DNA of 64,000 nt from Toxonevra muliebris (GCA_963691655.1 OY829327.1:85262019-85326018); one strand, 5' to 3'; numbered from the stretch's first letter, positions 13,024-25,592 are shown. Numbers and translations: made by a program. The notes: a model not told the origin generated them from the letters alone.

Positions 13024-14460
13024 GTTAGATTAGGTTTAGTGGCTGTCCATCAGGACGCACTTAGGCCAAATACGGCCCGTTGTGTTACCACGTGGGTGCT
13101 AATATCCATCCACCCCCTTTAACACTGAAAAACCTAGATTAATCGAACCACTTAGACTTAGTCACATAATTAAGTAGGTTCCCTAGGTTAGTTGACTCCA
13201 AGTCGGACAGGTCGTCTAGAAAATATTGGCCCAGGGCATTCTTCCTACAGATAGCCAAGGCTGGGCAAAAGCATAAGAAGTGTGAAAGGGATTCCTCCTC
13301 CTTTTCATCACTGCAACTTCTGCAAAAGTCATTCGAGGGCACACCCAATCTAGCTGCGTGCGCACCTATAAGGCAATGGCCAGTTATTTCTGCCACGGCT
13401 TTGTAAATTTGTCTTCTACTGAAAGATAGTAGTTTCTTAGAGCGTTTGGGGTTGTACTCTGGCCATATCTGCTTGGTGATTTTTCATGTGTGTCCTGTCT
13501 GCCATCTCACCTTCGCCTGGTTCAAGAACTCCGTTTGAACGTAAGGCTTGCAGGTTGCTAGTGGGATGCCCGGATAGTTTTTGAATTGTATTAGCGGCAT
13601 TTGTGTGCCTAATCTAGCTAATTCATTAGCTTTATTGTTTCCAAGTATGTCACTGTGACCTGGAACCCATACAAGGTGTACGTTGAGTTCATCGGCTACT
13701 TCTTTGAGCAATTGCCGACTATCAAGAGCCACCTTGGAGGTCAGTGACGTACTGGCTAGGGATTTGATAGCAGGTTGACTGTCGCTGAAAATTAAGATAT
13801 CCTGGGCTGATACTTTATTGCATTCCATCCAGTTCGCTACTACCTGTATAGCCATGACTTTGAGCTTGGAAGACGCTGCAGTGGTCAGGCAGACGAAACC
13901 CACCTTTTCATCCAGTTTGGATCCATCGGTGTAAAAGTACACCGCAACCTTCTGCTGGCATCGACTCTCAATCATATCCTCTCTCGATGGAACGGAAGTG
14001 ATGAAGTGGTTGTCGAAGAAGGGTGTGGGGAGTGTGTAATCAATGTTTTTGGATAAAGTGGTGAATTCCGAAAGAATTTTGGAATGTCCTGCAAATGGTT
14101 CAGATCAGGGACTGACTGAATTTAACCGAATAGCCGAGTTGGCCGCTATCTGTTTCCCAAAAAGGTCAACAGGGGTTAAGTAAAGAATGGTATTCAGGTA
14201 TTCATGGCTAAAGCAGGGGTTGTCCTTAAGGCACCTACGATTAACAATCATGCAGTTCTTTTAACCTTGCTCAAAGCCTTAAGGTGGACTTCTTTTTGAA
14301 GAGCTGCCCGCCACACCATAGCACCATAAAAAAGAATTGGTGAAATATCTGCCATATAGAGCCAGTGAACAATTCGAGGTTCCATACCCCAACATTGAGT
14401 GTGTGTAGTTAAAAAACTTTGTCGTGCATGAAATTGGCGTCCCGAATTACAGATCGAAGT
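13024..14460 (-). mobile_element. LINE relic: end of reverse transcriptase plus RNase H (I/R1/LOA-like)
   Basis: On the minus strand the order is: RT thumb region (about 14410-14280: MEPRIVHWLYMADISPILFY, then GAMVWRAAL), RNase H domain (13975-13484), then a Cys/His C-terminal tail (13396-13139: CRSCSDEKEEESLSHFLCFC), then a 3' UTR to about 13024. In the RNase H, YTDGSK and FSDSQPAI keep two catalytic aspartates. The glutamate of the usual QAE motif aligns with lysine (LKVMAI), and the last aspartate is asparagine (GNNKANELA). Frames are shifted between blocks. The copy is 5'-truncated and inactive. Confidence 0.85.
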
Positions 14461-16707
14461 TAAATTTTATTTTAACATTTCTTTGATTTTTGGTAAGATT
14501 TTGCATTTAGAACTTTGACTTGAGTCAGCTAAAGAGGTTTTTGCAATATTTCTTTATTTTTTATATTTAGTATAAAACTGCATCTCTTCCACCAAAGTTA
14601 TAAAACAGGTTTAAAAACTATTTAAAAATAAAAACCAAGGATTCTATATGTGCATAGCTTCAAAACACTGACTGTAGCATAAAGAGAAATACATACACAC
14701 ATACATACATATACAAATAAAAGAATACACTACTTCTTCAAAAGATAAAATTAACAAGTTTTTTATATTTGATGCTTACTGCAACTAGTTTCCCTTAGAG
14801 AACGAAAAAACGTCGTGGCGATGAGTTTCCCTTCATTTGATGATAGTAAAAATTGCTCGAGAGAGAAACATTTAAAGAAGATAACTGTAAGAGTTCAACA
14901 AGATATATGAAATAGATTATATGGCAGGGCACATACGCACACATATACACACTCACACACACACACTAAATGACTACAATTACTTGTGTCTGTGTGTATG
15001 TGGAGCAACAGAATTGAAAAGCGGGCAAGCAGCAAAGTTTTCAAGAACATTCAGTTTTCAAGTGTATGCAAAGAAATATGCGGAAAAATAAACGTTTTAA
15101 ATTTAAAAACAAATTTAATATGGTATATATTTACGAAATTCATCATTTATTATAAGATGAAATTAAATTTTGTTTAATCAAATACTTAACAATACACTAG
15201 ACAGACAGGCAGACAGACAAAAACGTCAAGTGCAAAATACGGAAGAAAGAAACTAAAGATGATTCGTCATATCGAATTATAATTCAATGTGCATATAAGC
15301 AAAAGATGCAATGAAAACAAATTAGTTTTTTGTTTTTAATCAAAAAGAATCTCACAGAATTAAAAGAAATAATGATGTTGTCTAACTAAATATGAATTGA
15401 GGACAGCAAACATTTCCTCTAAACATTAAAAAATACATGAGCGAAAAAACTTTAAAAATGTTTGCATTTTTATTGATTTCACACAGGAAACAATTTGCAT
15501 TAATGAATTGCATATTATAGACTAATTGAAATATGCTACTAGAGTGAGCTATGCAGAAAATTGTAAAATTGTAAACATTTAATTTTTCATCATATGGTTA
15601 AAGAATTGCAGTAAATTACTCAAAGAACTTGTAAATTATGTACCTATATAAAAACATTTTAAAACAAATCATAAACAACATTTTACATATTTCAAAACAG
15701 CACAACGAAGCACATGTGTCTTGCATATGACATCTGTAATTGTATGATGAAGTTGATGCAATACAAAAACAACATGCATTCAAAAACCTTGCCACATCAT
15801 CGTCACAGCATCACTTCACATTACTTGGTGTGATCTTAAACCCCAAATTTGTTACTCGTAAATACGCAAAATACTCAAAAGCATGAAAAATTTATTAAAA
15901 AAAAAAAAATAATAATAATAAAATAAATAAAATAATTATATTTTATAATCTCTAAAGAAGACAGTAAAGTTAAATCTGTCATATTTCAATGGCTCAGTTG
16001 CCATGATGAAATTTCATATGCTATTCGTAAATTCGTCACTTAAAAGCGATCAAAATAAAAGTTAATCTGAATGTCACGCTGGCGCCAAACTTAATCAAAG
16101 AAAAATAAATAAAAAATATTTGTGATGTTTGTGTTTGTGCAGTGATATCAAGGCCGCAACTAATTAGTTTTTCTTCATTTTTCATTTTTGCTTTTGTTTT
16201 CCTCTATTCATTATTAGTTAAATATATGAAAGAAGTAGCTTGATATTTATGATTTTAATAACTGCTAATGACACAAAAGACAAAATGAAGACATTAAGTT
16301 ATATAACAATACAATATTTGACACATATACATATTCATATTTGTGTACGCAGGTAATTATGCATCATGAATTTTATTAATGACATTAGAGTTTGAGTGAT
16401 TTTATCATTGATTTGGGATTTTCCTCACAGGGTAAATGCTACTTGGAAATGTACCTTCTAAACATATCCTTTCGCTTTCGTAACGTATTGGGATCCAGAA
16501 ATAAACTCGTTTCTGGGCATCAAATCGGAGTACAATCCTGAAGAGTCGTACTTTCAATAAACTTCCACTGAATGGAAGCAGCATATAATACAGCAAAGCA
16601 TACAGTTATATGTACGAAAATTCGAATTGGTATATCTTAGGATTTTAGTAATTTAAGAAAAACTTTTCCAAACCATCCAAGGTTGCTAGAAAGAGTTAGA
16701 CATTGAT
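14461..16707. other. Intergenic or intronic DNA, no gene seen
   Basis: Holds a CA-rich microsatellite (about 14936-14967), an A-rich plus AAT microsatellite (15896-15945) and a short AGACAGACAG tract near 15200. No coding or RNA gene is supportable. Confidence 0.55.
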
Positions 16708-16952
16708 GAAACCCTGAAAAGTCCTTTTAAAAGAGACATTTAAGGATTAAAATATTCCACAAAAATATTTGCCAAAAAATTTCACTAGGGGTCACCAGAG
16801 ACATAAAAGTCATATATATAACGGTTAACGGTTATTAAAAGGAAATAGCCGATTAATTTAAATAACTGTAACATTAATTTTGACCAACAAGGGGGCGTCC
16901 CCAGATGTCAGGCGCCGATTTTATAAATGTTGTAGGGGACGGAAATCTAATA

Positions 16953-17172
16953 GACGCATAGGGTATATCCGGTCATGCAGTACTGCAACATTTGCAGAAA
17001 CAAAAGCGTTCAAAACGCCAATATTTGTCTGCTGATCACGCATTTAACAGCAAAGGACTGTTGCAGCGATGCTTTTTGATGCCGCTAATGCTTGACCAGC
17101 AGCCAGTACATTTTAAACGTTTTCGTTTCTGCAAATGCTACAGTAATGCATAACCAAATATACGCGTATTTT
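16953..17172. repeat. Imperfect hairpin, arms about 95 bp
   Basis: The left arm (about 16953-17047) and right arm (about 17078-17172) are reverse complements with scattered mismatches. Anchors are ACATTTGCAGAAACAAAAGC at the left and, in the complement of the right arm, GCATTTGCAGAAACGAAAAC, followed by TCTGCTGATCACGCATT versus GGCTGCTGGTCAAGCATT. The loop is about 30 bases. It could be a foldback transposon or a hairpin-RNA locus; sequence alone does not decide. Confidence 0.65.
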
Positions 17173-17468
17173 TTTTTTATTGGCGGAAAAACGGTTTTAA
17201 GTTGAGTTCCACCTCCAAAATAAGGGGTTCTATAAGTAGGGAATTGAGAAGAAAGACCGACACAAAAATCTTCATCTTTTACATTACGAACGAATCCCAA
17301 CGGACCCACTTACCCGCCCATCCGCTCGAGGGGCACATCCGCATGTCGTACGGATTTGGGGACCGATTCAGATGAATTCCGGAATGCCCTGATAAAGCGC
17401 TAATTGGGTAGAATAAATCCCTATTTGGTCTTCTTTACAGCTACAGATTATTAGTAATCATCAGCTGT

Positions 17469-18541
17469 TTAACGGTTAAGAAAATTTAATACATTTAATT
17501 TTATATACTGGAGAGAGTCGGAAATGTCAAAAATGTCGTGCAGAGAATTGAAATTATTACACATACAACGAAAAGGGTTATTTTGAGCATAGTTTGTTCT
17601 ACAAGCATCAAGTTTAATAGGAATGGGATATCTAGAACAGCGATTTGGAACATTAAAATTGATTTCATTGAGTAAGAATTGAGAGTGAATATAACCATTT
17701 AATAATTTAGTCACAAACATTACATTTAGCATAACTCTTCTGCTATGAAGAGTTGGCAAGCTTATAAGTTTTAACCGTTGTTCATAAGGAGGGAGGTGCT
17801 GTGATGGACTCCAGTGTAACGAACGTAGAGCAAATAAGAGGAACTGTTTTTGCACAGATTCCAACTTATCAACATAACAGTTGTACTGAGGGTTCCACAC
17901 AGCAAAACCATACTCCAGAACTGGTCTTAGAAGTGCAGTGTAAAGTGATTTCGTGACATATGGATCGTTAAATTCTTTAGACCATCTTTTAACAAAACCA
18001 AGGATGCCCTTAGCCTTATTGATAGTTGAGTTGATATTATTATATTATTTATTATTTAGGAGAGCCCAACAAGCCAGGCACTGCGTCCTAAAATATCTTT
18101 TGTGCCATTCCCCATTTTATGACAAAAGACGTTCAGCTGACCTAATAAAAGTCAAGACATCTTTTGTAGAAGAAGATTTTATGTGATTAGCCGTCAAAAA
18201 CGGAATACCAAAAATTCTTCCTCTGAGCCGAGCCAAGGCCGGACACTCACACAGAATGTGAGGTTTCGACTCGACATCTTCCAGACATAGACGACACTCT
18301 GTCTCATTAGACAGACCTATTTTGTTTAGGTGATATCTGAGCCCATAGTGTTGATATGTAAATTAAAAGTTAATTTGGTGTCCATTGTGACACCTAGGTC
18401 AACGAACGAAAAAACTTGTTCCAACTCGTGATCAGCTAATCCATACCTAGAAAAAATAGGTTGCCTTCTAGAAAAAACCATGAACTTACATTTTTTTAGG
18501 TTTAAAGGCATTGTAATGTAAGGCCACTGTAATGGCACCAA
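17469..18541 (-). mobile_element. Jockey-type LINE relic: reverse transcriptase C-terminal half, split by an insertion
   Basis: The minus strand encodes a late RT segment: LNLKKCKFMVFSRR and FSFVDLGVTMDTKLTFNLHI (18541-18365), then after the insertion INKAKGILGFVKRWSKEF, LRPVLEYGFAVWNP (18030-17880) and SVQKQFLLFALR running to a stop near 17469. These are standard motifs of the C-terminal RT region in jockey/CR1-like insect LINEs. The reading is continuous across the 18038-18349 insertion if it is ignored, so this frame was largely intact when the insertion happened. Endonuclease and catalytic RT palm are absent. Confidence 0.8.
18030..18357 (-). mobile_element. 5'-truncated LINE copy nested in the older LINE, with target duplication
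   Basis: The 18038-18349 segment is the reverse complement of the 3' end of the LINE at 51.8-52.65 kb; both contain GGTGATATCTGAGCCCATAG in this orientation. It is flanked by GTTGATAT at 18030-18037 and 18350-18357, an 8-bp target duplication. It ends in an AAT-rich tail (18038-18056), as expected for target-primed reverse transcription. Confidence 0.85.
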
Positions 18542-18619
18542 ATGAAATTTTCTGTTAAATATTTTTGTGGAATATTTTAATCCTTAAATGTCTCTTTTGA
18601 AAGGAGTTTTCAGGGTTTC

Positions 18620-20700
18620 TTCAAATTATGGGTTAAATTGTCCCATAAAAAGAGGAACTATAGGGTTAAAATGTTTTACAGAAATGACCCTCGTAAAATT
18701 CCACTATACAACCTTCCCAATAAGATTTTTCTCAGTCATCAATTTATATCACTTTTTGCACTTAGTATTCAGCTCCCTTCGACCAAAAAATTAAAACTTT
18801 GATCCACTGTAAAAAACAAAAAAACCGAGACGTGCTGGACTATAAGTTTGTTTTACAAAAATATTCTATACAACATACCCTTTCAGAATTATAGGGTGGC
18901 TATTCTGTTGTAAAAATGCTGTTGGACTGTGTAATTACAGGATAGAGTTATTGCACTTACTTTTGCACTTTTATCTTCAAGAAAATTAATATTTTTGTTT
19001 TAGGTGAGAATTTTAGTGGATGAGGCTAAACGAATATTCCCTTTCGGAATTGGAATTTCACAGTGTTGGTTTCATTTTCACTTAAACATAAGAAAATATG
19101 AAGTCCCGTCAGATTTTTTTAAGTATATAATCAGAGGTAAAATAAACACAGGGTTGCACTTCTTGCGAAAAAGTATTACCATCATGAAAAAATTTTATTT
19201 TTATTTCCTTATTCCGGCTATACGAATAAGTACCACTGTAGTTTCCAATGGCGGACTCTACGAGTATTCTTCATACTTTCCACTAGGCGCTTTATCATTT
19301 TATGGATATTGCATTCTATGTTTTAAGCAATTAAAGTTTGGTTACGTTTGAACGTCAATGGAGGCCAAAATTGGTCCAACGTGATACCTTGAACCACAGG
19401 GAAAAATTTCAAAAATATTTCCAGTAATAACCGCGTTATCCTTCTATTCTAATCTGATGATCACGGATAGATAAACAGATTATTTCTACTCTACATGAGA
19501 AATTAAATGAAAATATGAAAAAATTATCGCATCATCAGATCAGAGTCTAGGAAAGTGTGCAGAGAATATTCGCTAAGCTCCAACATCACATCACTTAATT
19601 TTTTTATATATATGTATTTCATTTGTCCATCTAACTAATTTCTAGTATATTATATCAATGAGATGATAAAAAAATGCACAACATCAATCTTAAAGTGAAT
19701 GTTGAAAAATCAAGTACAAGATTTTGAAGATTAAATCTTCCACCTACATACATAAAAGCTTTAAAAATACAATTACTTATTATGCCAAAATTAAATAATA
19801 ATCTGAACTAAAGCCGGCTTGAAGGTAACTACTAAAATTTTATTTTAGTGTTTTATTTTTAAAATAATTCAATTCAAATAGCTAATCACAAAAAATCTAC
19901 ATGGCAAATGAGTAAATGAAATTTTACTCTATTAAAAACGATTTATTTTCATAATACACATTAACATTTTTCAAAAACAACACCAAAAACTACAAAATTA
20001 AACTGGCGTTAATGCTCAGTTCGAGGCAAATAAAATAAAATAAATATGCAGTAAATTAGCATATTTTAATTAAGTTTAATCTCAAAAGATTTGTAACAGA
20101 AGACAAATAAAAACCGAAAACAAGCCAAGCAAATGATAAATGTGTGATAAGAGGAAACTTGTTATGAAGCACATAAGTTAAATGCAAATTTGCATTCGAA
20201 TCAATAAAAATGCTGAAGTAAATTTGAGCAGAAGCTGAAACTTTGTACAATTGACGAAAAATTAAAATACATTGAACATTTATATATTTATATGTACATC
20301 TGTTCTTAAAAGTATTCAACTTGGCATATAATCAGGCAAACAATTAAACTAATTACGTTTGCATTTCAAGCGATGACGATGATGACGCACAATTAGCAAA
20401 AAAAAAAACGTTGATCTTTCGTCAAGCTGAAGAAAGCACACCGCAATACTACGAGTTCATATATTTCATATGTAAATATATAGCTACAGATAGATTGTAT
20501 CTAGTTAGCTAGCTAGCTAGATATTAAGACGTAAACAACACTCTGTTGCACAGGCATGAATACCAGAGTATAGTCAATAATCGATGCAAACTATTCATTG
20601 TTAGGGACGACAGTTGAACTGTTACTCTTTATAGCATGTAAAATTGAGGCACATTTTAAGCAGTTGATGAAAGTATAAGTTAAATTGAATTGAAATCGGA
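18620..20700. other. Intergenic or intronic DNA, no gene seen
   Basis: A 115-codon open frame at 19004-19351 has no recognisable domain, no signal peptide and no splice context, and is not called. The remainder is AT-rich with no clear repeat structure except a short TAGC tract near 20503-20520. Confidence 0.55.
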
Positions 20701-21004
20701 AAATAAGACAACCCAAAAGTCAGGCACTGCGACCCATAAGATACTTGTACTAAAGCTCCAAATTATGAAAGAAAAAACGATAGATAAGTAATACTCTAGC
20801 CGGGAATTAAACCCGGGACTCAGAGACAAGAGTCTACTGGTGGTTTTGCCATTGCCTACCAAGAGTTGTACTTGCATACTTGCTTCTAATTCTCATTCAC
20901 TTCATATCGATGGTGAATATAAGGTTATGTGAATTAACCACCAGACCAAAACGGGAATCGAACCCGTAACCTCCCTGTTGAAAGTCTAGTACACTGCCCA
21001 CTAG
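20701..21004 (-). mobile_element. tRNA-derived SINE, copy 2 (internally deleted dimer)
   Basis: On the minus strand the element begins CCTAGTGGGCAGTGTACTAG, then a B box (GGTTCGATTCC, + strand 20954-20964), a linker related to that of the SINE at 33957-34408, the 3' half of a second tRNA-like unit (GTCTCTGAGTCCCGGG followed by TTTAATTCCCGG), and a tail containing GGGTCGCAGTGCCTGAC. Compared with the other copy, the 5' half of the second unit, including its A box, is missing. No target duplication is evident, so it is the older copy. Confidence 0.8.
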
Positions 21005-23122
21005 GAAATATAAAATAACCATACAACTTTTTGTGTAGTTTGAAAAATTATGAAGATTTTTAGTTTTTTTTTTTTCAAATCAAGTGACCTCATAATTATG
21101 CAGCGTACTGTACTGTGTACTCGATTTTTATGTGCACATATATTTTTGTCACAATCTTCAAAAATTATTGTATATTTTATGAAATTGTAAAAGTATTTTT
21201 CGGGGTTTTACAATGCATTACTCACGCTCACTCACTCTGCTTCTCTATTCGTATGTCTGTCTGTCTGTCTGCCAGTGCAGAAATGTTAAAATTGTGATAA
21301 TAAAATACATATATGTAAAAATTGCTTCAACAATTTTTCATAGAAATAAATTAAATTGAAATTGTTTCGCATAAAACACCAAAAATACACATGAAAGTCT
21401 GCATGACGAGTACTTCGCAGCTGCAGTAAGCCCCCTCGATTCCCTCCCATTCTTTCTCCTCACCATCGTTAGTGTTGATTGGTAGTAACTGAGTAAAGCA
21501 TGAGAAGATTGTGTCCAATCGTTTTCTGCCTGATATTGAAATGAAACGCGCATTTGTTGTCATTTATTACTGTCACTTTAAATCCAATCAACGCTTTGTC
21601 TATTTCCTATTTTTTTTTATTTTTTTTTTTTTTGACGTGTTGCTGTGTTATTTTTTGTGCCTTTTTGTTTTTATTTTCATTTGTTTTAAGCAACAAAGAT
21701 GAATAGAAAAAGAACAACAACAAAAAATAAACCATAAAAATTATGCTTTTGTTATTTTAAGCGCAAAAAAAAACACATCAGGGTTATTGTTAAAAGTTTT
21801 TTGGTTTTAGTGTGACCGCGTAGTTTTTTTTTTAATGTATTTCTATTTTGCTTAAATAAATGAGATTTCTCAATAAAATAGAACATTTATTTTTGTTTCT
21901 ATGTACGCGCATGTTGCAACCAAAGCGGTGAGAGTAGGTATTAATTATTAATTTTTTTTAGGTGGGCTGGTTCGTTTGAATCCAGTAGCAGAAATCAACT
22001 AAATCAATTTTGTGAGCCACTGGGTCGTGTTGGCTTCGTTGTCTTAAGTTGTTCCTGGATAATTCTAGTATGAACTTTTTAAGTTTACAAAATTTACTCT
22101 AACACAGTTAGGTCCTCGTTTTACAACAACTCAGATAATCGAGTTCCTAGTAAATAAATATATCACGATATTAAACTTAATTTTCATTTACACATTTTGC
22201 ATTCGATATACTTTATAAAACTTAAATATTTTTATTTGCATATTTAATATTTATTATTTGTAACCGATTCTCCATATGTAGCCATTTACAAATCATTGAA
22301 TTATTTGCTTGTTCGTTTGTTCCACAGTGCATATTAATCATGATTGCTTTGCACACGAGTATATATGAATTTGTCATGCCTACGAGTATATGCACATGTA
22401 TGTAGGTATATTAAAAACTATATCACTGAGTTGTTCTTGATTTATTCAAATTGCATACACACATATCAAGGTCTTTAGGATTTATACATTTGTGTTTTTG
22501 CCTCAACAGCAGAGCAGCTGAATGAATGTGTGCGATTTACATATTAATTACTTTTCAACAAAGCTTAAAACTTACAAAGAAAATCTGCTGTTTGTGTATA
22601 TATTTTGTAATTTTATTGAAAAGATCTTATGAAATCTCTTCCTATATACACACACACATATACAAAAGTTTAATAAAAAATCTATTACTTTTGCGCTGGT
22701 TTGTTTGTTTTCCTAAAATTAATCAATTGTGTCAGAAAGCCTCAAGTTTCCTTTTTTGCTTGCGATTTATGATTATAGCACAATCTTTTACAAATGCTAA
22801 TATTTATTCTAAATATTAATTTGCCAGCAACCAGAATAACACCATCAACATCAAGTCAGCAAAATCACGTAACTTTTTTGTTTTTGCAAAAATATTGCAA
22901 CAACAATGGAATTTGAATTAATGGCAATGTAAACAAACAAAAAATACACACGCAAACATACACAGGCGTCAATGAGGGAGTGAAGAGGTAAGAGGGCAGG
23001 CGACATGCAAAAAATCAAACCAAAACATTGTAGTATATATTTTTATTTGATTAATAACTATTTCGAAATGAACGATCGACATCGGTGGCTGTGTACAATA
23101 AAACACAAAGCTTCCATAACAT

Positions 23123-23153
<31 letters not shown>

Positions 23154-24089
23154 ATATCTTAGCCGCCGACAAGACAATATGAACAACAGCAAAATAACTG
23201 CTAATGACTCGCTTGACAAACTGCTACCGCAGCAGTAGCAACAACAACCACAGCTCACAAGGCAGCCACCATCCAATATCTATACTAATTTCACTCAACA
23301 GATGCGAAAGTCAAAAACTGAAACAACTTAATTTGGTAGTGTAAGTATGTGGACTTTTGTTTCTTTTTTTTTATTTCTTCGGACATAAAAGGGCGCGGTG
23401 TGTAGTCAGTGTAAATGGAAAATTAAGAAATTAGTAAAAATAATAAAAAAATAATAAGCAAAAAAAACTCGTGTGAACAAATTTTGTTGTTTCTTTTTTG
23501 AACATTAGCTGCACACTAACATCAATTGACAAGAATTTTTTGTTTGTTTCTTGGCCATGGTGATTAGGGAAAGCGCTAAATTGTGTTCAAAGTTTTTCAT
23601 TGTTTTTCTCAAGTATTACCAAAAAAATGTTTCACTAACTTTATAATGTTTCACTACAAATTTATTTTCCTAATGTGTTTTCCTCTTACTCGTAATAACA
23701 TCTGCGTGTACATTCGATTTACTTGACTTACATATAGTACATACATATCAAAAGTACTTGAGCTAATGATGATTATACACATATGAGTAATTAGGCGAAT
23801 GGTATATTATATGCTCAATCAATGTCTTAAAACATTTAGTCATAGTTGTTAGTAAGCAAATCTTATAATTAAATATAAACGAATACTTAAGTAAGTACTT
23901 CCATTCACATAAAACTTTTGAGTTAGAACTTAAACATTCGAAATACTTAGCATAATCTATATTATTCAAAAGTTAATACAAAGGGCTATCGATCTGACAG
24001 CTGCATTACTCGCTTGTGAAAAAACAACTTACATACAACTAGCTAAAGTATATTTAGTGCAAACAGACAAGCAAGAAATCTCAAGGCGT
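21005..24089. other. Intergenic or intronic DNA, no gene seen
   Basis: Contains a TGTC microsatellite (21255-21272), T-rich runs (21608-21630), a compound TA/TG microsatellite (23122-23155) and CAA/CAG-rich sequence at 23225-23260. The frames seen here are low complexity. Confidence 0.55.
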
Positions 24090-24870
24090 TGCCCTCGTTA
24101 ACTTCAAATCTGCCAAGGAATTTAAATACTGGAACAACAAAACTGAAGCAGCGTTTCTTCTCTTATGGAAGATGGAGCTGGAGTAGAGGTATGTGGGCCA
24201 AAGATGAAATACTCTGAGCCCATGAGTAAGTGCGCAAGCATCTTTCAGGCCGAAATCAACACCATTGAAAGATGTCGAAAATACAAGAATTAGAACATTG
24301 CAATTCTAACAGGAGTCAAACGGCTATCAAGCCAATCAAATCGCTTGAGGTAAACTGCGCTTTGTGAGTACTTTGAGAAACTTTATACACTCGGCTTCCC
24401 CAACAAGGTCTCCTTTGGTTTTCAAACCATGTAGGAATAGTAGGCAATGAGAAGGCGGATGAGCTAGTAAAGAAGGAGAATGAAACCCCTTTGTTGGGCC
24501 AGAGCCTTTCTGCGGATTGGGGAAAGGTTATCTAACCATGCTGTTAAACTTAGCATAGACATCATACTGGGGTAATAATGCACATGTTATTGAACAATCA
24601 AAAAAGCGTTTCAATGAATATATGAACCTAACTAAGAAAAACAGGTATCTGACAAAACTGAAAATACAACGCAGTGAAGCATGTAGATTTTGTGGGGGGG
24701 GGAGGGGGGCACCAGAAACTTTAAAACGCATTTTAGGACAATCTCCTGCACTCGTGCAAAACTTATGGAAGACAACAAAATGCCACAGGGCAAAAAGATT
24801 TACGCTAAAATTCTTCACGAGAATAAGAGGGACCTAGGGAATGCTATAAATAATAATAAAAAATAATAAT
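24090..24870 (+). mobile_element. Decayed LINE relic with RNase H and Cys-rich tail
   Basis: On the + strand, fragments in shifting frames include MEDGAGVEVCGPKMKYSEPM and FQAEINTIERCRKY (about 24165-24290), LLWFSNHVGIVGNEKADELV (about 24410-24470), and ACRFCGGGRGAPETLKRILG then a stop near 24838. These are the RNase H and C-terminal cysteine segment of an I/R1/LOA-like LINE. GNEKADEL keeps the last RNase H aspartate, while the histidine-containing WVPGH motif has become FSNH. The tail is AAT-rich (24846-24872). It is clearly inactive. Confidence 0.75.
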
Positions 24871-24872
24871 TC

Positions 24873-25488
24873 AAAGTGGATTTTTAATAAAAAAAAAAAC
24901 ATTTTGGTTAAATGAAAACTATGATAGTCAACCCTTAGCTGTTGCGGACCATTTCGGTTTTATGTTGAAAAAACGAAAGTTCGCCAGATCATAATTCACT
25001 TATTTTTCCGTTTAGACAAAAACCCAAAAACTCAAATCCTTGACAAGTAAGGCGACTAAATTTAACATAGTAATTCGCAACAGATATTCGCCTATAATTT
25101 CAGGGTAGAATAGCTTAGTTAGATATAAGTTAAAAATAGGTACTTCATGTTCATGCATACATCTTATTAATAAATGTACGTATATTTTAATTTCCATTAT
25201 TTTGCAACTACCAACCAACCTACCAATTAAACTGACGATTCCTGTGCTAGCTCCAAAATAAGCCGAAGAACGAACCAAGTGCCATAAAATATTTTAAGTA
25301 CTTTTGAACAATTTGCATATTAAAGTCAAGCCGCAATATAGCAACATAATTTGAATACCTCCTACCAAAACCAGCGTTACGCCCACAAAAACGCACACTT
25401 CTATACATAGTAATAATAACAAAAAGTAGAAGAGCAAGTATGTCAGGTAAGTATGTGAAGTAAGTAGAGTAGACACTTAAATGCTTAC
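24873..25488 (-). other. Probable start of an intron downstream of the orphan exon; no coding seen
   Basis: This lies directly downstream (minus-strand sense) of the splice donor at 25488. I see no further coding exon in it or anywhere to its left, so if the exon is real its first intron exceeds 25 kb. The sequence is AT-rich without a recognisable repeat. Confidence 0.5.
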
Positions 25489-25592
25489 CTTAAATTTGGA
25501 ACAGCTGCGGCTGCTGCTGCCGCCTGTAATGGCGGTGGCACATTATACGGGAATGGTAGCTTGGCAGCTACAGCAGGATTTTCAAAGAGCAT
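25489..25592 (-). CDS. Probable first coding exon of an unidentified gene (partial)
   Basis: The minus strand has an ATG at 25592-25590 in a strong fly start context (GCAAAATG), then 34 codons: MLFENPAVAAKLPF, PYNVPPPLQ, seven alanines and VPNL. It ends in AAG followed by GTAAGC (donor GT at 25488-25487), a consensus splice donor leaving two bases of the next codon. The Pro/Ala-rich low-complexity N-terminus is typical of fly transcription factors and RNA-binding proteins, but I do not recognise the gene. The frame is also open upstream to 25733, though that stretch looks like 5' UTR rich in CAA/CAG repeats. Remaining exons are not visible and would lie left of the window. Chance is possible, but start, composition and donor together argue for a real exon. 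Confidence 0.6.

Larger units (their letters stand above)
16708..18619. repeat. Pair of long inverted repeat arms enclosing LINE relics
   Basis: About 80 bp at 16708-16788 (starting GAAACCCTGAAAAGTCC) reappears reverse-complemented at 18541-18619 with only a handful of differences; both contain AAGAGACATTTAAGGATTAA. They enclose a hairpin (16953-17172) and a decayed LINE (17469-18541). Similarity stops abruptly outside the arms. This is either a DNA transposon with terminal inverted repeats hit by LINEs, or two opposed fragments of another repeat. No target duplication could be recognised. Confidence 0.7.

Noticed and set aside
19004..19351. 115-codon + strand frame
   Set aside because: No recognisable motif and no leader or poly-A support; length is within chance for the window.
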